Positions 46,448-54,922 of a DNA stretch of 64,000 nt are shown in pieces. Made by a program: the position numbers and the translations under genes. Location: assembly GCF_002803085.1 (NCBI RefSeq), contig NZ_NNBJ01000011.1:399161-463160 (forward strand). Reading direction: 5' to 3'. The stretch is from Streptomyces sp. CB01201. GTDB lineage: Bacteria; Actinomycetota; Actinomycetes; Streptomycetales; Streptomycetaceae. Position 1 is the first letter of the stretch. Each line of letters opens with the position of its first letter. The notes beneath the pieces are model-generated. The model was not told the DNA's origin. It made no database searches and saw only the letters and a list, made by a program, of their open reading frames with translations.

Positions 46448-47890
46448 GTGCGTTTCCTCAACGACATCAAGCCGCCGTACGACCTGACGTACGACGATGT
46501 GTTCATGGTGCCGAGCCGCTCCGCGGTGGGCTCCCGCCAGGGCGTCGACCTGGCATCCCCCGACGGCACGGGGACCACCATCCCGCTCGTCGTCGCCAAC
46601 ATGACCGCGATCGCCGGCCGCCGCATGGCCGAGACCGTGGCACGCCGTGGCGGCATCGTCGTGATCCCCCAGGACATTCCGATCGAGGTCGTCACCGACG
46701 TCATCTCGTGGGTCAAGACGCGCCACCACGTGCTCGACACCCCGATCGTCCTGGACCCGACCCAGACCGTCGCCGACGCGCTGGCCCTGCTGCCCAAGCG
46801 CGCCCACAACGCGGGCGTCGTCGTGGACGGCGAGCGCCGGCCGGTCGGCGTCGTCACCGACCAGGACCTCACCGGCGTGGACCGCTTCACGCAGCTCTCC
46901 GAGGTCATGTCCAAGGACCTGCTGCTCCTGGACGCCGACATCGACCCGCGCGAGGCGTTCAACAAGCTCGACAACGCCAACCGCCGCTACGCCCCCGCCG
47001 TGGACAAGGAGGGCCGCCTCGCCGGCATCCTGACCCGCAAGGGCGCCCTGCGCGCGACGCTCTACACCCCGGCCACCGACGCCGAGGGCAAGCTGCGCAT
47101 CGCGGCCGCCGTCGGCATCAACGGCGATGTGGCCGGCAAGGCCAAGCAGCTCCTGGACGCCGGCGCGGACACCATCGTGGTGGACACCGCTCACGGCCAC
47201 CAGGAGTCGATGATCGCCGCGATCAAGGCCGTGCGCGGTCTGGACCCGCAGGTTCCGATCGTCGCGGGCAACATCGTCGCGGCCGAGGGCGTGCGCGACC
47301 TCATCGAGGCCGGCGCGGACATCATCAAGGTCGGTGTGGGCCCCGGCGCCATGTGCACCACCCGGATGATGACGGGCGTCGGCCGGCCGCAGTTCTCCGC
47401 GGTCCTGGAGTGCGCCGCCGAGGCCAGGAAGTTCGGCAAGCACGTGTGGGCCGACGGGGGAGTGCGCCACCCGCGCGACGTCGCCATGGCGCTGGCGGCC
47501 GGTGCCTCCAACGTCATGATCGGCTCCTGGTTCGCGGGCACCTACGAGTCCCCGGGCGACCTGCACACCTCCGCCGAAGGCCACCTCTACAAGGAGTCCT
47601 TCGGCATGGCCTCCGCCCGCGCGGTCAAGAACCGCACGAGCGACGAGTCCGCCTACGACCGGGCCCGCAAGGCCCTGTTCGAGGAGGGCATCTCCACCTC
47701 GCGCATGTTCCTCGACCCGACCCGGCCGGGCGTCGAGGACCTGATCGACTCGATCATCGCGGGCGTCCGCTCCTCCTGCACCTACGCGGGTGCCTCCTCG
47801 CTCGCCGAGTTCGAGGAGAAGGCCGTCGTCGGCATCCAGTCCGCCGCCGGCTACGCCGAGGGCAAGCCGCTGCACGCCAGCTGGAGCTAG
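46448..47890 (+). CDS. guaB1: GuaB1 family IMP dehydrogenase-related protein (GMP reductase-type)
   Basis: 480 residues. TYDDVFMVPSRSAVGSRQGVDL opens the barrel; two CBS domains span about residues 95-210; GAGADIIKVGVGPGAMCTTRMMTGVG carries the catalytic Cys. The family (IMP_DH_rel_1) differs from true GuaB and the mycobacterial member works as a CBS-containing GMP reductase. The GTG start gives VRFLNDI; an upstream ATG near 46409 is also possible. Purine salvage is the likely role. Confidence 0.85.
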   Translation: MRFLNDIKPPYDLTYDDVFMVPSRSAVGSRQGVDLASPDGTGTTIPLVVANMTAIAGRRMAETVARRGGIVVIPQDIPIEVVTDVISWVKTRHHVLDTPIVLDPTQTVADALALLPKRAHNAGVVVDGERRPVGVVTDQDLTGVDRFTQLSEVMSKDLLLLDADIDPREAFNKLDNANRRYAPAVDKEGRLAGILTRKGALRATLYTPATDAEGKLRIAAAVGINGDVAGKAKQLLDAGADTIVVDTAHGHQESMIAAIKAVRGLDPQVPIVAGNIVAAEGVRDLIEAGADIIKVGVGPGAMCTTRMMTGVGRPQFSAVLECAAEARKFGKHVWADGGVRHPRDVAMALAAGASNVMIGSWFAGTYESPGDLHTSAEGHLYKESFGMASARAVKNRTSDESAYDRARKALFEEGISTSRMFLDPTRPGVEDLIDSIIAGVRSSCTYAGASSLAEFEEKAVVGIQSAAGYAEGKPLHASWS

Positions 47891-47936
47891 TCACCGCACA
47901 GCGGTACCGTCCGCGTCCCGCGACCTGCCGTACGCC

Positions 47937-47972
47937 CCGGAGCCCCCGCGATTCCTCTCGCGGGGGCTCCGG
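47937..47972 (+). terminator. guaB1 terminator
   Basis: Perfect 15-bp stem CCGGAGCCCCCGCGA-TTCCTC-TCGCGGGGGCTCCGG, 46 bases past guaB1. Confidence 0.85.
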
Positions 47973-48015
47973 CCTGTGCGGGGGCTTCCGCCTGTGGGGG
48001 GTTGCGGGCGCGGGG

Positions 48016-49080
48016 CTACGGGAGGCGCGAAGACCCGGGCGTCCGCTCCGCCCCCGGCACCCGCGGGGCCAGCGCCCGCGCCACCGCCGCGGCCAGGAGG
48101 GCATGGCCCTCGTCCGTGGGGTGCAGGCCGTCGGCGAGGTGGTCCGGGGTCAACAGGCCCTGCCCGGGCAGCAGTTGAAGGGCCTGGTCGCCCTTCGCGA
48201 TGAGTTCCTCGGTCGCCCTCTCCATGGCCGCCCTCAACTCCGCCAGCGTCGCGCCCAGGGCGTTCGGCGTCCGCTCCGCCTCCGGGCACAGCAGCGGGGA
48301 GACGACAAGCAGCGGGATCGTCGGATGGCCCCGGCGCACGAGCCGCAGGAACGCCAGCGTCGTCTCGTACATCAGCGTGGCCGAAAACGGCAGCCGCGAC
48401 CAGCAGTTGGTGCCGAAGGCGAGCGTGATGACGTCGGCGGAAAGTCGCGCGAGCTGTTCGGCGGTGGGGAGTTCCCCGCGAGCCCCGCCCGCGTATCCGA
48501 GGTTCACCGCGTCCAGGCCCAGCGCCCGGCCCGCCACGGCCGGCCAGGCGTGGGCGGGGCGCGTCGACCACCAGCCCTCGGTGATGGAGTCCCCGTGCAC
48601 GAGCCAGCGCGGTCGTGCCGGGGCCGGTGCGAGCGTGCCGCCGACCGGCCGCAGGCCGACGATCCTCGGCGCCTGCGTCTCGGGCGGGTGGATGGTGAAC
48701 AGGCCGTCGGGACAGGGGAGTTGTAGACGTACCTGGCCTTCCTGACGGGGTGTCACGGTTTCCTCGGTGACGCATCGGTCGCCCTGCCAGAGTGCGAAGG
48801 TGTGCGCGAGGTCGTGCAGCTCCGCGTCGTCCTCGGGCACCCGGGCGCGGTAGCGCACCTCCACCGCCGAGGCCCCGCGCGCGGTGAACTCGATGCGCAT
48901 CCCGATGGGGAGCGCGGCCCGCTCGCCGGTGTCCCACGGCAGCCGCATCACATCGTCCGGATCCGCGCGCACCGGCTGCCCCTCGGCGTCGAGCCAGGCG
49001 ACCCCGCGCAGGAAGGGGGCTGGATCCAGCCAGCCCGTGGCCGACGGCCCGGCGGTCTCGTACGGCAGGTGCAGCTCCAT
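48016..49080 (-). CDS. SGNH/GDSL hydrolase
   Basis: 354 residues. The catalytic block I is WLVHGDSITEGWW near residue 160, block III is TLAFGTNCW, and block V is LADGLHPTDEGHALL with the Asp-His pair. A beta-rich N-terminal domain of about 150 residues precedes it, as in acetyl-xylan-esterase-like lipases. No signal peptide is visible, so it is probably cytoplasmic. Divergent from the permease gene. Confidence 0.88.
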   Translation of the reverse strand: MELHLPYETAGPSATGWLDPAPFLRGVAWLDAEGQPVRADPDDVMRLPWDTGERAALPIGMRIEFTARGASAVEVRYRARVPEDDAELHDLAHTFALWQGDRCVTEETVTPRQEGQVRLQLPCPDGLFTIHPPETQAPRIVGLRPVGGTLAPAPARPRWLVHGDSITEGWWSTRPAHAWPAVAGRALGLDAVNLGYAGGARGELPTAEQLARLSADVITLAFGTNCWSRLPFSATLMYETTLAFLRLVRRGHPTIPLLVVSPLLCPEAERTPNALGATLAELRAAMERATEELIAKGDQALQLLPGQGLLTPDHLADGLHPTDEGHALLAAAVARALAPRVPGAERTPGSSRLP

Positions 49081-49489
49081 GGGGCGCGACCCTGCAACAG
49101 CCCTGATCAGGTGTCAAGACGGCCCCGTGCACAGGGCTGCTGCGCGGGCCGTGGCCGGTGCCGCCGTGGGGCCGTGACCAGGACCACTGCGCGAGCCTGT
49201 GAGAAGGGGTACGAACAGGGCATACGCACGGATCGAACGTTGATGTGCAACAAACACCCACCCCACGCGTCCGTGCGCAATGATCAACCGCCGATGCGCA
49301 AGGTTGCTGCATTACGACCGGGAAGCGGAAACCCATAGGGTTCTCGCCGTACGTGGAGTGGCGGGGACCGCCTGCTCGGCGGAACCGGCCACGGGAAGGC
49401 TCCATGCTGCCCGAAATACCCCTTTGTGCGGGCAGGCCGGTCCGTCGCGGTCACCCGCCGCCGATTGGCAGCGATAAGGAGCCACCTCA
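49081..49489. promoter_or_regulatory. Divergent control region with three GCGCAA-type boxes
   Basis: No gene is recognised. Boxes GTGCAACA (49245-49252), GCGCAATG (49275-49282) and GCGCAAGG (49296-49303) are spaced 30 and 21 bases. A region upstream of the amidase gene at 52.1 kb has three similar boxes at almost the same spacing (31 and 22). This resembles the multi-site operators of Lrp/AsnC regulators; such a regulator gene lies between the two sites. Confidence 0.5.
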
Positions 49490-50959
49490 GTGTTGGATCA
49501 CGGCGCAGCGCCACCCTCGACCGATGCACCCGCCGCCGGGGGCCCGCGCCTCGGTAGCGGACTGATGCGGCGCAAGCCGGTGGAACGCCTGGTCGAGGAG
49601 GGTGGCCAGGGCGAAGGCGGTTCCCTCAAGCGCTCGCTCGGCATGTGGCAGCTGACCATGATCAGCATCGGTGCGACGCTCGGCACCGGCATTTTCGTGG
49701 TGCTGGGCGAGGCCGTCCCCAAGGCCGGACCCGCCGTCACGGTCTCCTTCGTGCTCGCCGGCCTCACGGCGCTCTTCTCCGCCCTGTCCTACGCCGAACT
49801 GGCGGGCTCCATCCCGGTCGCGGGCTCCTCGTACTCGTACGCTTACGCAACGCTCGGCGAACTCGTCGCCTGGATCTGCGGCTGGTGCCTGATCCTGGAG
49901 TACGGCGTCTCGGTGGCGGCGGTCGCCGTCGGCTGGGGCCAGTACCTCAATGAGTTCCTGGACGGCACGATCGGCGTCACCATCCCCGACGCGCTGTCCG
50001 CGCCGCCCGGCGACGGCGGGATATTCAACCTGCCCGCGCTGATCGTCGTCGTCCTCGCGATGGGCCTGCTGCTCGGCGGCGCCCGCGAGTCCGCCCGCAT
50101 CAACACGATCATGGTCGGCGTGAAGATCGCCGCCCTGGTGCTGTTCTGCGTCATCGGCTTCATGGGCTTCAAGTCGGGCAACTACTCCAACTTCATGCCG
50201 ATGGGCACGGCCGGAGTGAGCGGGGCCGCCTCGTCGCTGTTCTTCTCCTACATCGGCTTCGACGCGGCCTCCACGGCCGGTGAAGAGGCGAAGAACCCCA
50301 AGAAGGACCTGCCCCGCGCGATCATGCTCTCGCTGGTCATCGTCACCGCGCTCTACGTCCTGGTCGCCTTCGTCGCCGTGGGCGCCCGCCCCTGGAAGCA
50401 GTTCGAGGGCTCGGAGGCGGCGCTCGCCGGGATCATGAAGGACGTCACCGGACACTCCTTCTGGGCCACGCTGCTCGCGGCCTGCGCCGTGATCGCCATC
50501 GCCAGCGTCGTCCTGACCGTGCTCTACGGCCAGACCCGCATCCTCTTCGCGATGTCCCGCGACGGTCTGGTGCCCAAGGTGTTCGCCAAGGTCAGCCCGC
50601 GCAGCGGCACCCCGGTCGCCAACACGATCGCGGTCTCCCTGTTCTGCGGTGTGCTCGCCGCCGCGGTGCCGCTCGGCAACCTCGCGGACGCCACGAGCAT
50701 CGGCACGCTCTTCGCCTTCGCGCTGGTCAATGTGGCCGTCGTCATCCTGCGCGTGACCCGCCCCGACATGCCGCGCACCTTCCGGGTGCCGCTCGGCTGG
50801 GTCATCCCGATCCTCGGCTTCGCCACCTGTGGCTACCTCATGTGGAACCTCTCCGGGGTCACCTGGGAGTACTTCGGATACTGGATGGCCGCCGGTCTCG
50901 TGATCTACTTCGCTTACGGCTACCGCCGTTCCAGGCTGGCCACCGCCTCACAGAAGTGA
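49490..50959 (+). CDS. APC-family amino acid permease
   Basis: 489 residues with about 12 hydrophobic helices. MISIGATLGTGIFVVLGEAVPKAGPAV is the conserved first helix of cationic-amino-acid-type APC permeases; FSYIGFDAASTAGEEAKNPKKDLPRAI and SRDGLVPKVFAKVSPRSGTPVANT are later family signatures. GTG start with AAGGAG eight bases upstream. The Lrp gene follows at ten bases. The family resembles cationic amino acid transporters, which fits the downstream lysine-monooxygenase-like enzyme. Confidence 0.9.
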   Translation: MLDHGAAPPSTDAPAAGGPRLGSGLMRRKPVERLVEEGGQGEGGSLKRSLGMWQLTMISIGATLGTGIFVVLGEAVPKAGPAVTVSFVLAGLTALFSALSYAELAGSIPVAGSSYSYAYATLGELVAWICGWCLILEYGVSVAAVAVGWGQYLNEFLDGTIGVTIPDALSAPPGDGGIFNLPALIVVVLAMGLLLGGARESARINTIMVGVKIAALVLFCVIGFMGFKSGNYSNFMPMGTAGVSGAASSLFFSYIGFDAASTAGEEAKNPKKDLPRAIMLSLVIVTALYVLVAFVAVGARPWKQFEGSEAALAGIMKDVTGHSFWATLLAACAVIAIASVVLTVLYGQTRILFAMSRDGLVPKVFAKVSPRSGTPVANTIAVSLFCGVLAAAVPLGNLADATSIGTLFAFALVNVAVVILRVTRPDMPRTFRVPLGWVIPILGFATCGYLMWNLSGVTWEYFGYWMAAGLVIYFAYGYRRSRLATASQK

Positions 50960-50969
50960 TCCACCCGCA

Positions 50970-51425
50970 GTGCGACTCAATGACCTCGATGAACGCATCG
51001 TCCACGCGCTCGCCGAAGACGCCCGACGCTCCTACGCCGACATCGGCTCGCTGATCGGTCTGTCCGCGCCCGCCGTCAAGCGGCGCGTCGACCGGCTGCG
51101 GGCCGAGGGTGCCATCACCGGCTTCACCGTACGGGTGGACCCGGCGGCCCTCGGCTGGGAGACGGAGGGATTCATCGAGATCTACTGCCGTCGCAATACC
51201 TCGCCCGACGCGATCAAGCGGGGGCTTGAGCGGTATCCCGAGGTCGCGTCCGCCTCCACCGTCACCGGTGAGGCGGACGCGATCGTCCAGGTCTTCGCCT
51301 CCGACATGCGGCACTTCGAGCGCGTCCTTGAGCGGATTGCGGGCGAGCCGTACGTGGAGCGTACGAAGTCGGTGCTGGTGCTCTCGCCGCTGCTGCGGCG
51401 GTACACCTCGGGGTCGCCCGCGTAG
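50970..51425 (+). CDS. Lrp/AsnC-family transcriptional regulator
   Basis: 151 residues. HTH at residues 4-50 (LDERIVHALAEDARRSYADIGSLIGLSAPAVKRRVDRLRAEGAI) and a C-terminal RAM ligand-binding/oligomerization domain (YPEVASASTVTGEADAIVQVFASDM). GTG start ten bases after the permease stop, so probably the same transcript. A likely local regulator of the permease and the amidase-monooxygenase pair. Confidence 0.92.
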   Translation: MRLNDLDERIVHALAEDARRSYADIGSLIGLSAPAVKRRVDRLRAEGAITGFTVRVDPAALGWETEGFIEIYCRRNTSPDAIKRGLERYPEVASASTVTGEADAIVQVFASDMRHFERVLERIAGEPYVERTKSVLVLSPLLRRYTSGSPA

Positions 51426-52272
51426 CCCCTTGGGGGGCGTTTGGCCACCCTCCCGCCCGTTGCCCGGGGTCGGTAGGTTCCGGTTCCCCCTGGGGCTCCG
51501 CCCCAGACCCCGTTCGCGCCTAAAGGGCGCTCGTCCTCAATCGCCGGACGGGCTGAGGATGCCCATACAGACCCGAACCGAGTCATCCGGGCCCACCTAC
51601 AGGGGCGCGGCGAACTGCGCGAACATCCACGCGTGGCCGGCACCGGTCCCGCCAAGGGGCGCGGGGAACTGCGCGAACGGCTCCCGCGGTCCGCTGTCGA
51701 GAACGGGTTTCCTGGGTGCGAGGAACTGTGCGAACGTCCACGCGTGGCCGGCACCGGTGCCGCCAAGGGGCGCGGGGAACTGCGCGAACGGCTCCCGCGG
51801 TCCGCAGTCGAGGACGGGTTTTCGGGGTGCGAGGAATTGCGCGAGCGTCCCCGCGTGGCCGGCACCGGTGCCGCCAAGGGGCGCGGGGAACTGCGCGAAC
51901 GGCCCCTGCGGTCCGCAGGCGAGAACGGGTTTCCGGGGCGTGAGGAATTGCGCGAACGTCCACGCGTGGCCGGCACCGGTGCCGCCGAGGGGCGCGGGGA
52001 ACTGCGCGAACGGCCCCTGCGGTCCGCAGGCGAAGGACGGGTTTCCGGGGCGCGGGGAACGGCGCGGCCAGCCGTGCACGGCCCGCAGTGTGTGCCCCCA
52101 CCGCATCCAGCGGGAAACCGCATGCACGGGGAACGCACAACGAATCGCCGCCACCCGGCGATCTTGCGCAACGAATCGCGCGGCTACGCGCAACGCTCGC
52201 GCCTTGTCCGTGTCGAACGGCGGAACGTACCGTCTAGTGACCCCGCACCCCCAGCCCCGCCGAGGACCGCCC
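51426..52272. repeat. 111-bp tandem array of the GCGGGGAACTGCGCGA repeat family
   Basis: The 847-base gap has no supported gene. At 51505-51565 are CCTGGGGCTCCGCCCC and CCTCAATCGCCGGACGGGCT elements. Then from about 51597 to 52072 come units repeating every 111 bases exactly (GGGGCGCGGGG starts at 51656, 51767, 51878 and 51989); each unit has two GGAACTGCGCGAAC-like half-units. Because 111 is a multiple of 3, all frames stay open and give false coding signal. The array ends before a likely operator and the amidase gene. Confidence 0.85.
52135..52195. promoter_or_regulatory. Candidate operator upstream of the amidase gene
   Basis: GCACAACG (52135-52142), GCGCAACG (52166-52173) and GCGCAACG (52188-52195), spaced 31 and 22 bases; the first two continue as AATCG. 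They lie 78-138 bases before the start codon. Same pattern as upstream of the permease. Confidence 0.5.
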
Positions 52273-53070
52273 ATGCCCGCGTTGCGTACCGCCCTGCTCC
52301 AGAGTTCCGGCCGTCTCTCGGACGTCGCCGCGAACCTGACGGCGCTGGACGAGGCGGCCGGGCGGGCGGCAGCGACCGGCGCCGGGCTGATCGTCTGCCC
52401 CGAGCTGTTCCTCACCGGGTACGCCATCGGCGACGACGTGGCCAGGCTCGCCGAGCCCGCCGACGGCCCCTCCGCCCGGGCGATCGCCGACATCGCGGTG
52501 CGCCACGGCCTGGCCGTCGTCTACGGCTACCCCGAGCGCGACGGCGACGCCGTCTACAACGCGGCCCAGCTCATCGGCCCCGACGGCACCCGCCTCGCGA
52601 ACTACCGCAAGACCCACCTCTTCGGCGGCTTCGAGCAGGAGGCCTTCACGCCGGGCGAGCAGCCGGTCGTCCAGGCCGAGCTGAACGGCCTCCGCGTCGG
52701 CATGATGATCTGCTACGACGTGGAGTTCCCGGAGAACGTACGGGCCCACGCGCTGGCCGGCACCGACCTCCTCCTGGTGCCCACCGCCCAGATGCACCCC
52801 TTCCAGTTCGTCGCCGAGTCCCTCGTGCCGGTCCGCGCCTTCGAGAACCAGCTGTACGTCGCGTACGTCAACCGGACCGGCCCCGAGGGCGAGTTCGAGT
52901 TCGTCGGGCTGAGCTGTCTGGCCGGCCCCGACGGCGCCGCACGGGCCCGCGCCGGCCGCGGCACCGAGCTGGTCGTGGGGGACGTCGACCCCGAGTTCCT
53001 GGCCGCCTCGCGCGCGAACAACCCGTATCTGCGCGACCGCCGCCCCGGGCTCTACTCGTCCCTCGTCTGA
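52273..53070 (+). CDS. Carbon-nitrogen hydrolase, DavA (5-aminovaleramidase)-like
   Basis: 265 residues, nitrilase superfamily. Catalytic triad: Glu in VCPELFLTGY (about residue 43), Lys in NYRKTHLFGG (about 113), Cys in MICYDVEFPENVRAHAL (about 147). From memory the sequence, especially the VYGYPERDGDAVYN and LANYRKTHLFG segments, is close to Pseudomonas DavA, which hydrolyses 5-aminovaleramide. The next gene is DavB-like. The ATG has no good ribosome site in view, but it gives the family N terminus. Confidence 0.85.
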   Translation: MPALRTALLQSSGRLSDVAANLTALDEAAGRAAATGAGLIVCPELFLTGYAIGDDVARLAEPADGPSARAIADIAVRHGLAVVYGYPERDGDAVYNAAQLIGPDGTRLANYRKTHLFGGFEQEAFTPGEQPVVQAELNGLRVGMMICYDVEFPENVRAHALAGTDLLLVPTAQMHPFQFVAESLVPVRAFENQLYVAYVNRTGPEGEFEFVGLSCLAGPDGAARARAGRGTELVVGDVDPEFLAASRANNPYLRDRRPGLYSSLV

Positions 53071-53167
53071 GGCCCTCGATCCACTGACCCCCCGAGCCCG
53101 GGTCCCCACCCCGGGACATGAGGGCCCGCCCCCTCAACTTCCGTACTGTGCAAGGAGTCCGTACCCC

Positions 53168-54859
53168 ATGACGTCCACGGTGCCCACCGCCGTCCAGCAC
53201 ATCGACGAGCAGCCGCCCGTCACGATGTTCGGGCCGGACTTCCCCTACGCGTACGACGACTTCCTCGCGCACCCGGCCGGGCTCGGCCAGATACCCGCGA
53301 CCGAGCACGGCGCCGAGGTCGCGGTCATCGGCGGCGGTCTCTCCGGCATCGTCGCCGCGTACGAGCTGATGAAGATGGGCCTCAAGCCCGTCGTGTACGA
53401 GGCCGACCAGATCGGTGGCCGGCTGCGCACCGTCGGCTTCCCGGGCTGCGACCCCGAGCTCACCGCCGAGATGGGCGCCATGCGGTTCCCCCCGTGCTCC
53501 ACCGCGCTCCAGCACTACATCGACCTGGTGGACCTGGAGACCAAGCCGTTCCCGAACCCGCTCGCGCCGGACACCCCCTCGACGGTCGTCGACCTCAAGG
53601 GCGAGTCCCACTACGCGACGTCGGTCGACGAGCTGCCGCCCGTCTACCGCGAGGTCATGGACGCCTGGAACGCCTGTCTCGAAGAGGGCGCCGACTTCTC
53701 CGACATGAACCAGGCGATCCGTGAGCGCGACATCCCGCGCATCCGCGAGATCTGGGCCAGGCTCGTCGACAAGCTCGACAACCAGACCTTCTACGGCTTC
53801 CTCTGCGAGTCGGAGGCCTTCAAGTCCTTCCGGCACCGCGAGATCTTCGGCCAGGTCGGCTTCGGCACCGGCGGCTGGGACACCGACTTCCCCAACTCCA
53901 TCCTGGAGATCCTGCGCGTCGTCTACACCGAGGCGGACGACCACCACCGCGGGATCGTCGGCGGCTCCCAGCAGCTGCCGCTGCGCCTGTGGGAGCGCGA
54001 GCCCGAGAAGATCGTGCACTGGGCGCAGGGCACCTCGCTCTCCTCGCTGCACGACGGCGCTCCCCGGCCCGCCGTGACCCGGCTGCACCGCACCGCGGGC
54101 AACCGCATCACCGTGACGGACTCCGACGGCGACATCCGCACCTTCCGCGCGGCGATCTTCACGGCGCAGTCCTGGATGCTGCTCTCCAAGATCGCCTGCG
54201 ACGACTCGCTCTTCCCGATCGACCACTGGACCGCGATCGAGCGCACCCACTACATGGAGTCCTCCAAGCTGTTCGTGCCGGTCGACCGGCCGTTCTGGCT
54301 GGACAAGGACGAGGACACCGGCCGTGACGTCATGTCGATGACGCTCACCGACCGCATGACGCGCGGCACCTACCTCCTGGACAACGGGCCGGACAAGCCC
54401 GCCGTCATCTGCCTCTCCTACACGTGGTGCGACGACAGCCTCAAGTGGCTGCCGCTGTCGGCGGGCGAGCGCATGGAGGTCATGCTCAAGTCGCTCGGCG
54501 AGATCTACCCGAAGGTCGACATCCGGGGCCACATCATCGGCAACCCGGTGACGGTGTCCTGGGAGAACGAGCCGTACTTCATGGGCGCGTTCAAGGCGAA
54601 CCTGCCGGGGCACTACCGCTACCAGCGCCGTCTGTTCACCCACTTCATGCAGGACTCGCTGCCCGAGGACAAGCGGGGGATCTTCCTCGCCGGGGACGAC
54701 ATCTCCTGGACGGCGGGCTGGGCCGAGGGTGCGGTGCAGACCGCGCTCAACGCGGTGTGGGGGGTCATGCACCACTTCGGCGGGGCCACGGACGCGGGCA
54801 ATCCCGGGCCGGGGGACCTGTACGACTCGATCGCCCCGGTCGAGCTTCCCGAGGACTAG
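53168..54859 (+). CDS. Flavin amino-acid 2-monooxygenase, DavB (lysine 2-monooxygenase)-like
   Basis: 563 residues. The FAD-binding VAVIGGGLSGIVAAYELMKMG is at about residues 51-71 with EADQIGGRL after it; the MRFPP motif (about residue 104) marks the amino-acid-monooxygenase branch, where the Arg holds the substrate carboxylate. FGPDFPYAYDDFL, GQVGFGTGGWDTDFPNS and AGDDISWTAGWAEGAVQTALNAVWG also resemble lysine and tryptophan 2-monooxygenases. It would turn an L-amino acid into an amide. AAGGAG is nine bases upstream of the ATG. The neighbouring amidase would finish the reaction. Confidence 0.85.
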   Translation: MTSTVPTAVQHIDEQPPVTMFGPDFPYAYDDFLAHPAGLGQIPATEHGAEVAVIGGGLSGIVAAYELMKMGLKPVVYEADQIGGRLRTVGFPGCDPELTAEMGAMRFPPCSTALQHYIDLVDLETKPFPNPLAPDTPSTVVDLKGESHYATSVDELPPVYREVMDAWNACLEEGADFSDMNQAIRERDIPRIREIWARLVDKLDNQTFYGFLCESEAFKSFRHREIFGQVGFGTGGWDTDFPNSILEILRVVYTEADDHHRGIVGGSQQLPLRLWEREPEKIVHWAQGTSLSSLHDGAPRPAVTRLHRTAGNRITVTDSDGDIRTFRAAIFTAQSWMLLSKIACDDSLFPIDHWTAIERTHYMESSKLFVPVDRPFWLDKDEDTGRDVMSMTLTDRMTRGTYLLDNGPDKPAVICLSYTWCDDSLKWLPLSAGERMEVMLKSLGEIYPKVDIRGHIIGNPVTVSWENEPYFMGAFKANLPGHYRYQRRLFTHFMQDSLPEDKRGIFLAGDDISWTAGWAEGAVQTALNAVWGVMHHFGGATDAGNPGPGDLYDSIAPVELPED

Positions 54860-54922
54860 CCTCCCGGGGCGGGGGGACCCCCATGACGGCCCGAGCGTGC
54901 CCGGGCGGGCTCGCGGGGTGGG

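Noticed and set aside
51597..52072. CRISPR-like array
   Set aside because: Units are 111 bases with no short repeat/unique spacer alternation, and no cas genes are near.
51109..52272. N-terminal extension of the amidase through the tandem array
   Set aside because: The array period of 111 is a multiple of three and keeps the frame open; the translated repeats (RGAGNCAN-like) have no protein character and the ATG at 52273 gives the family N terminus.
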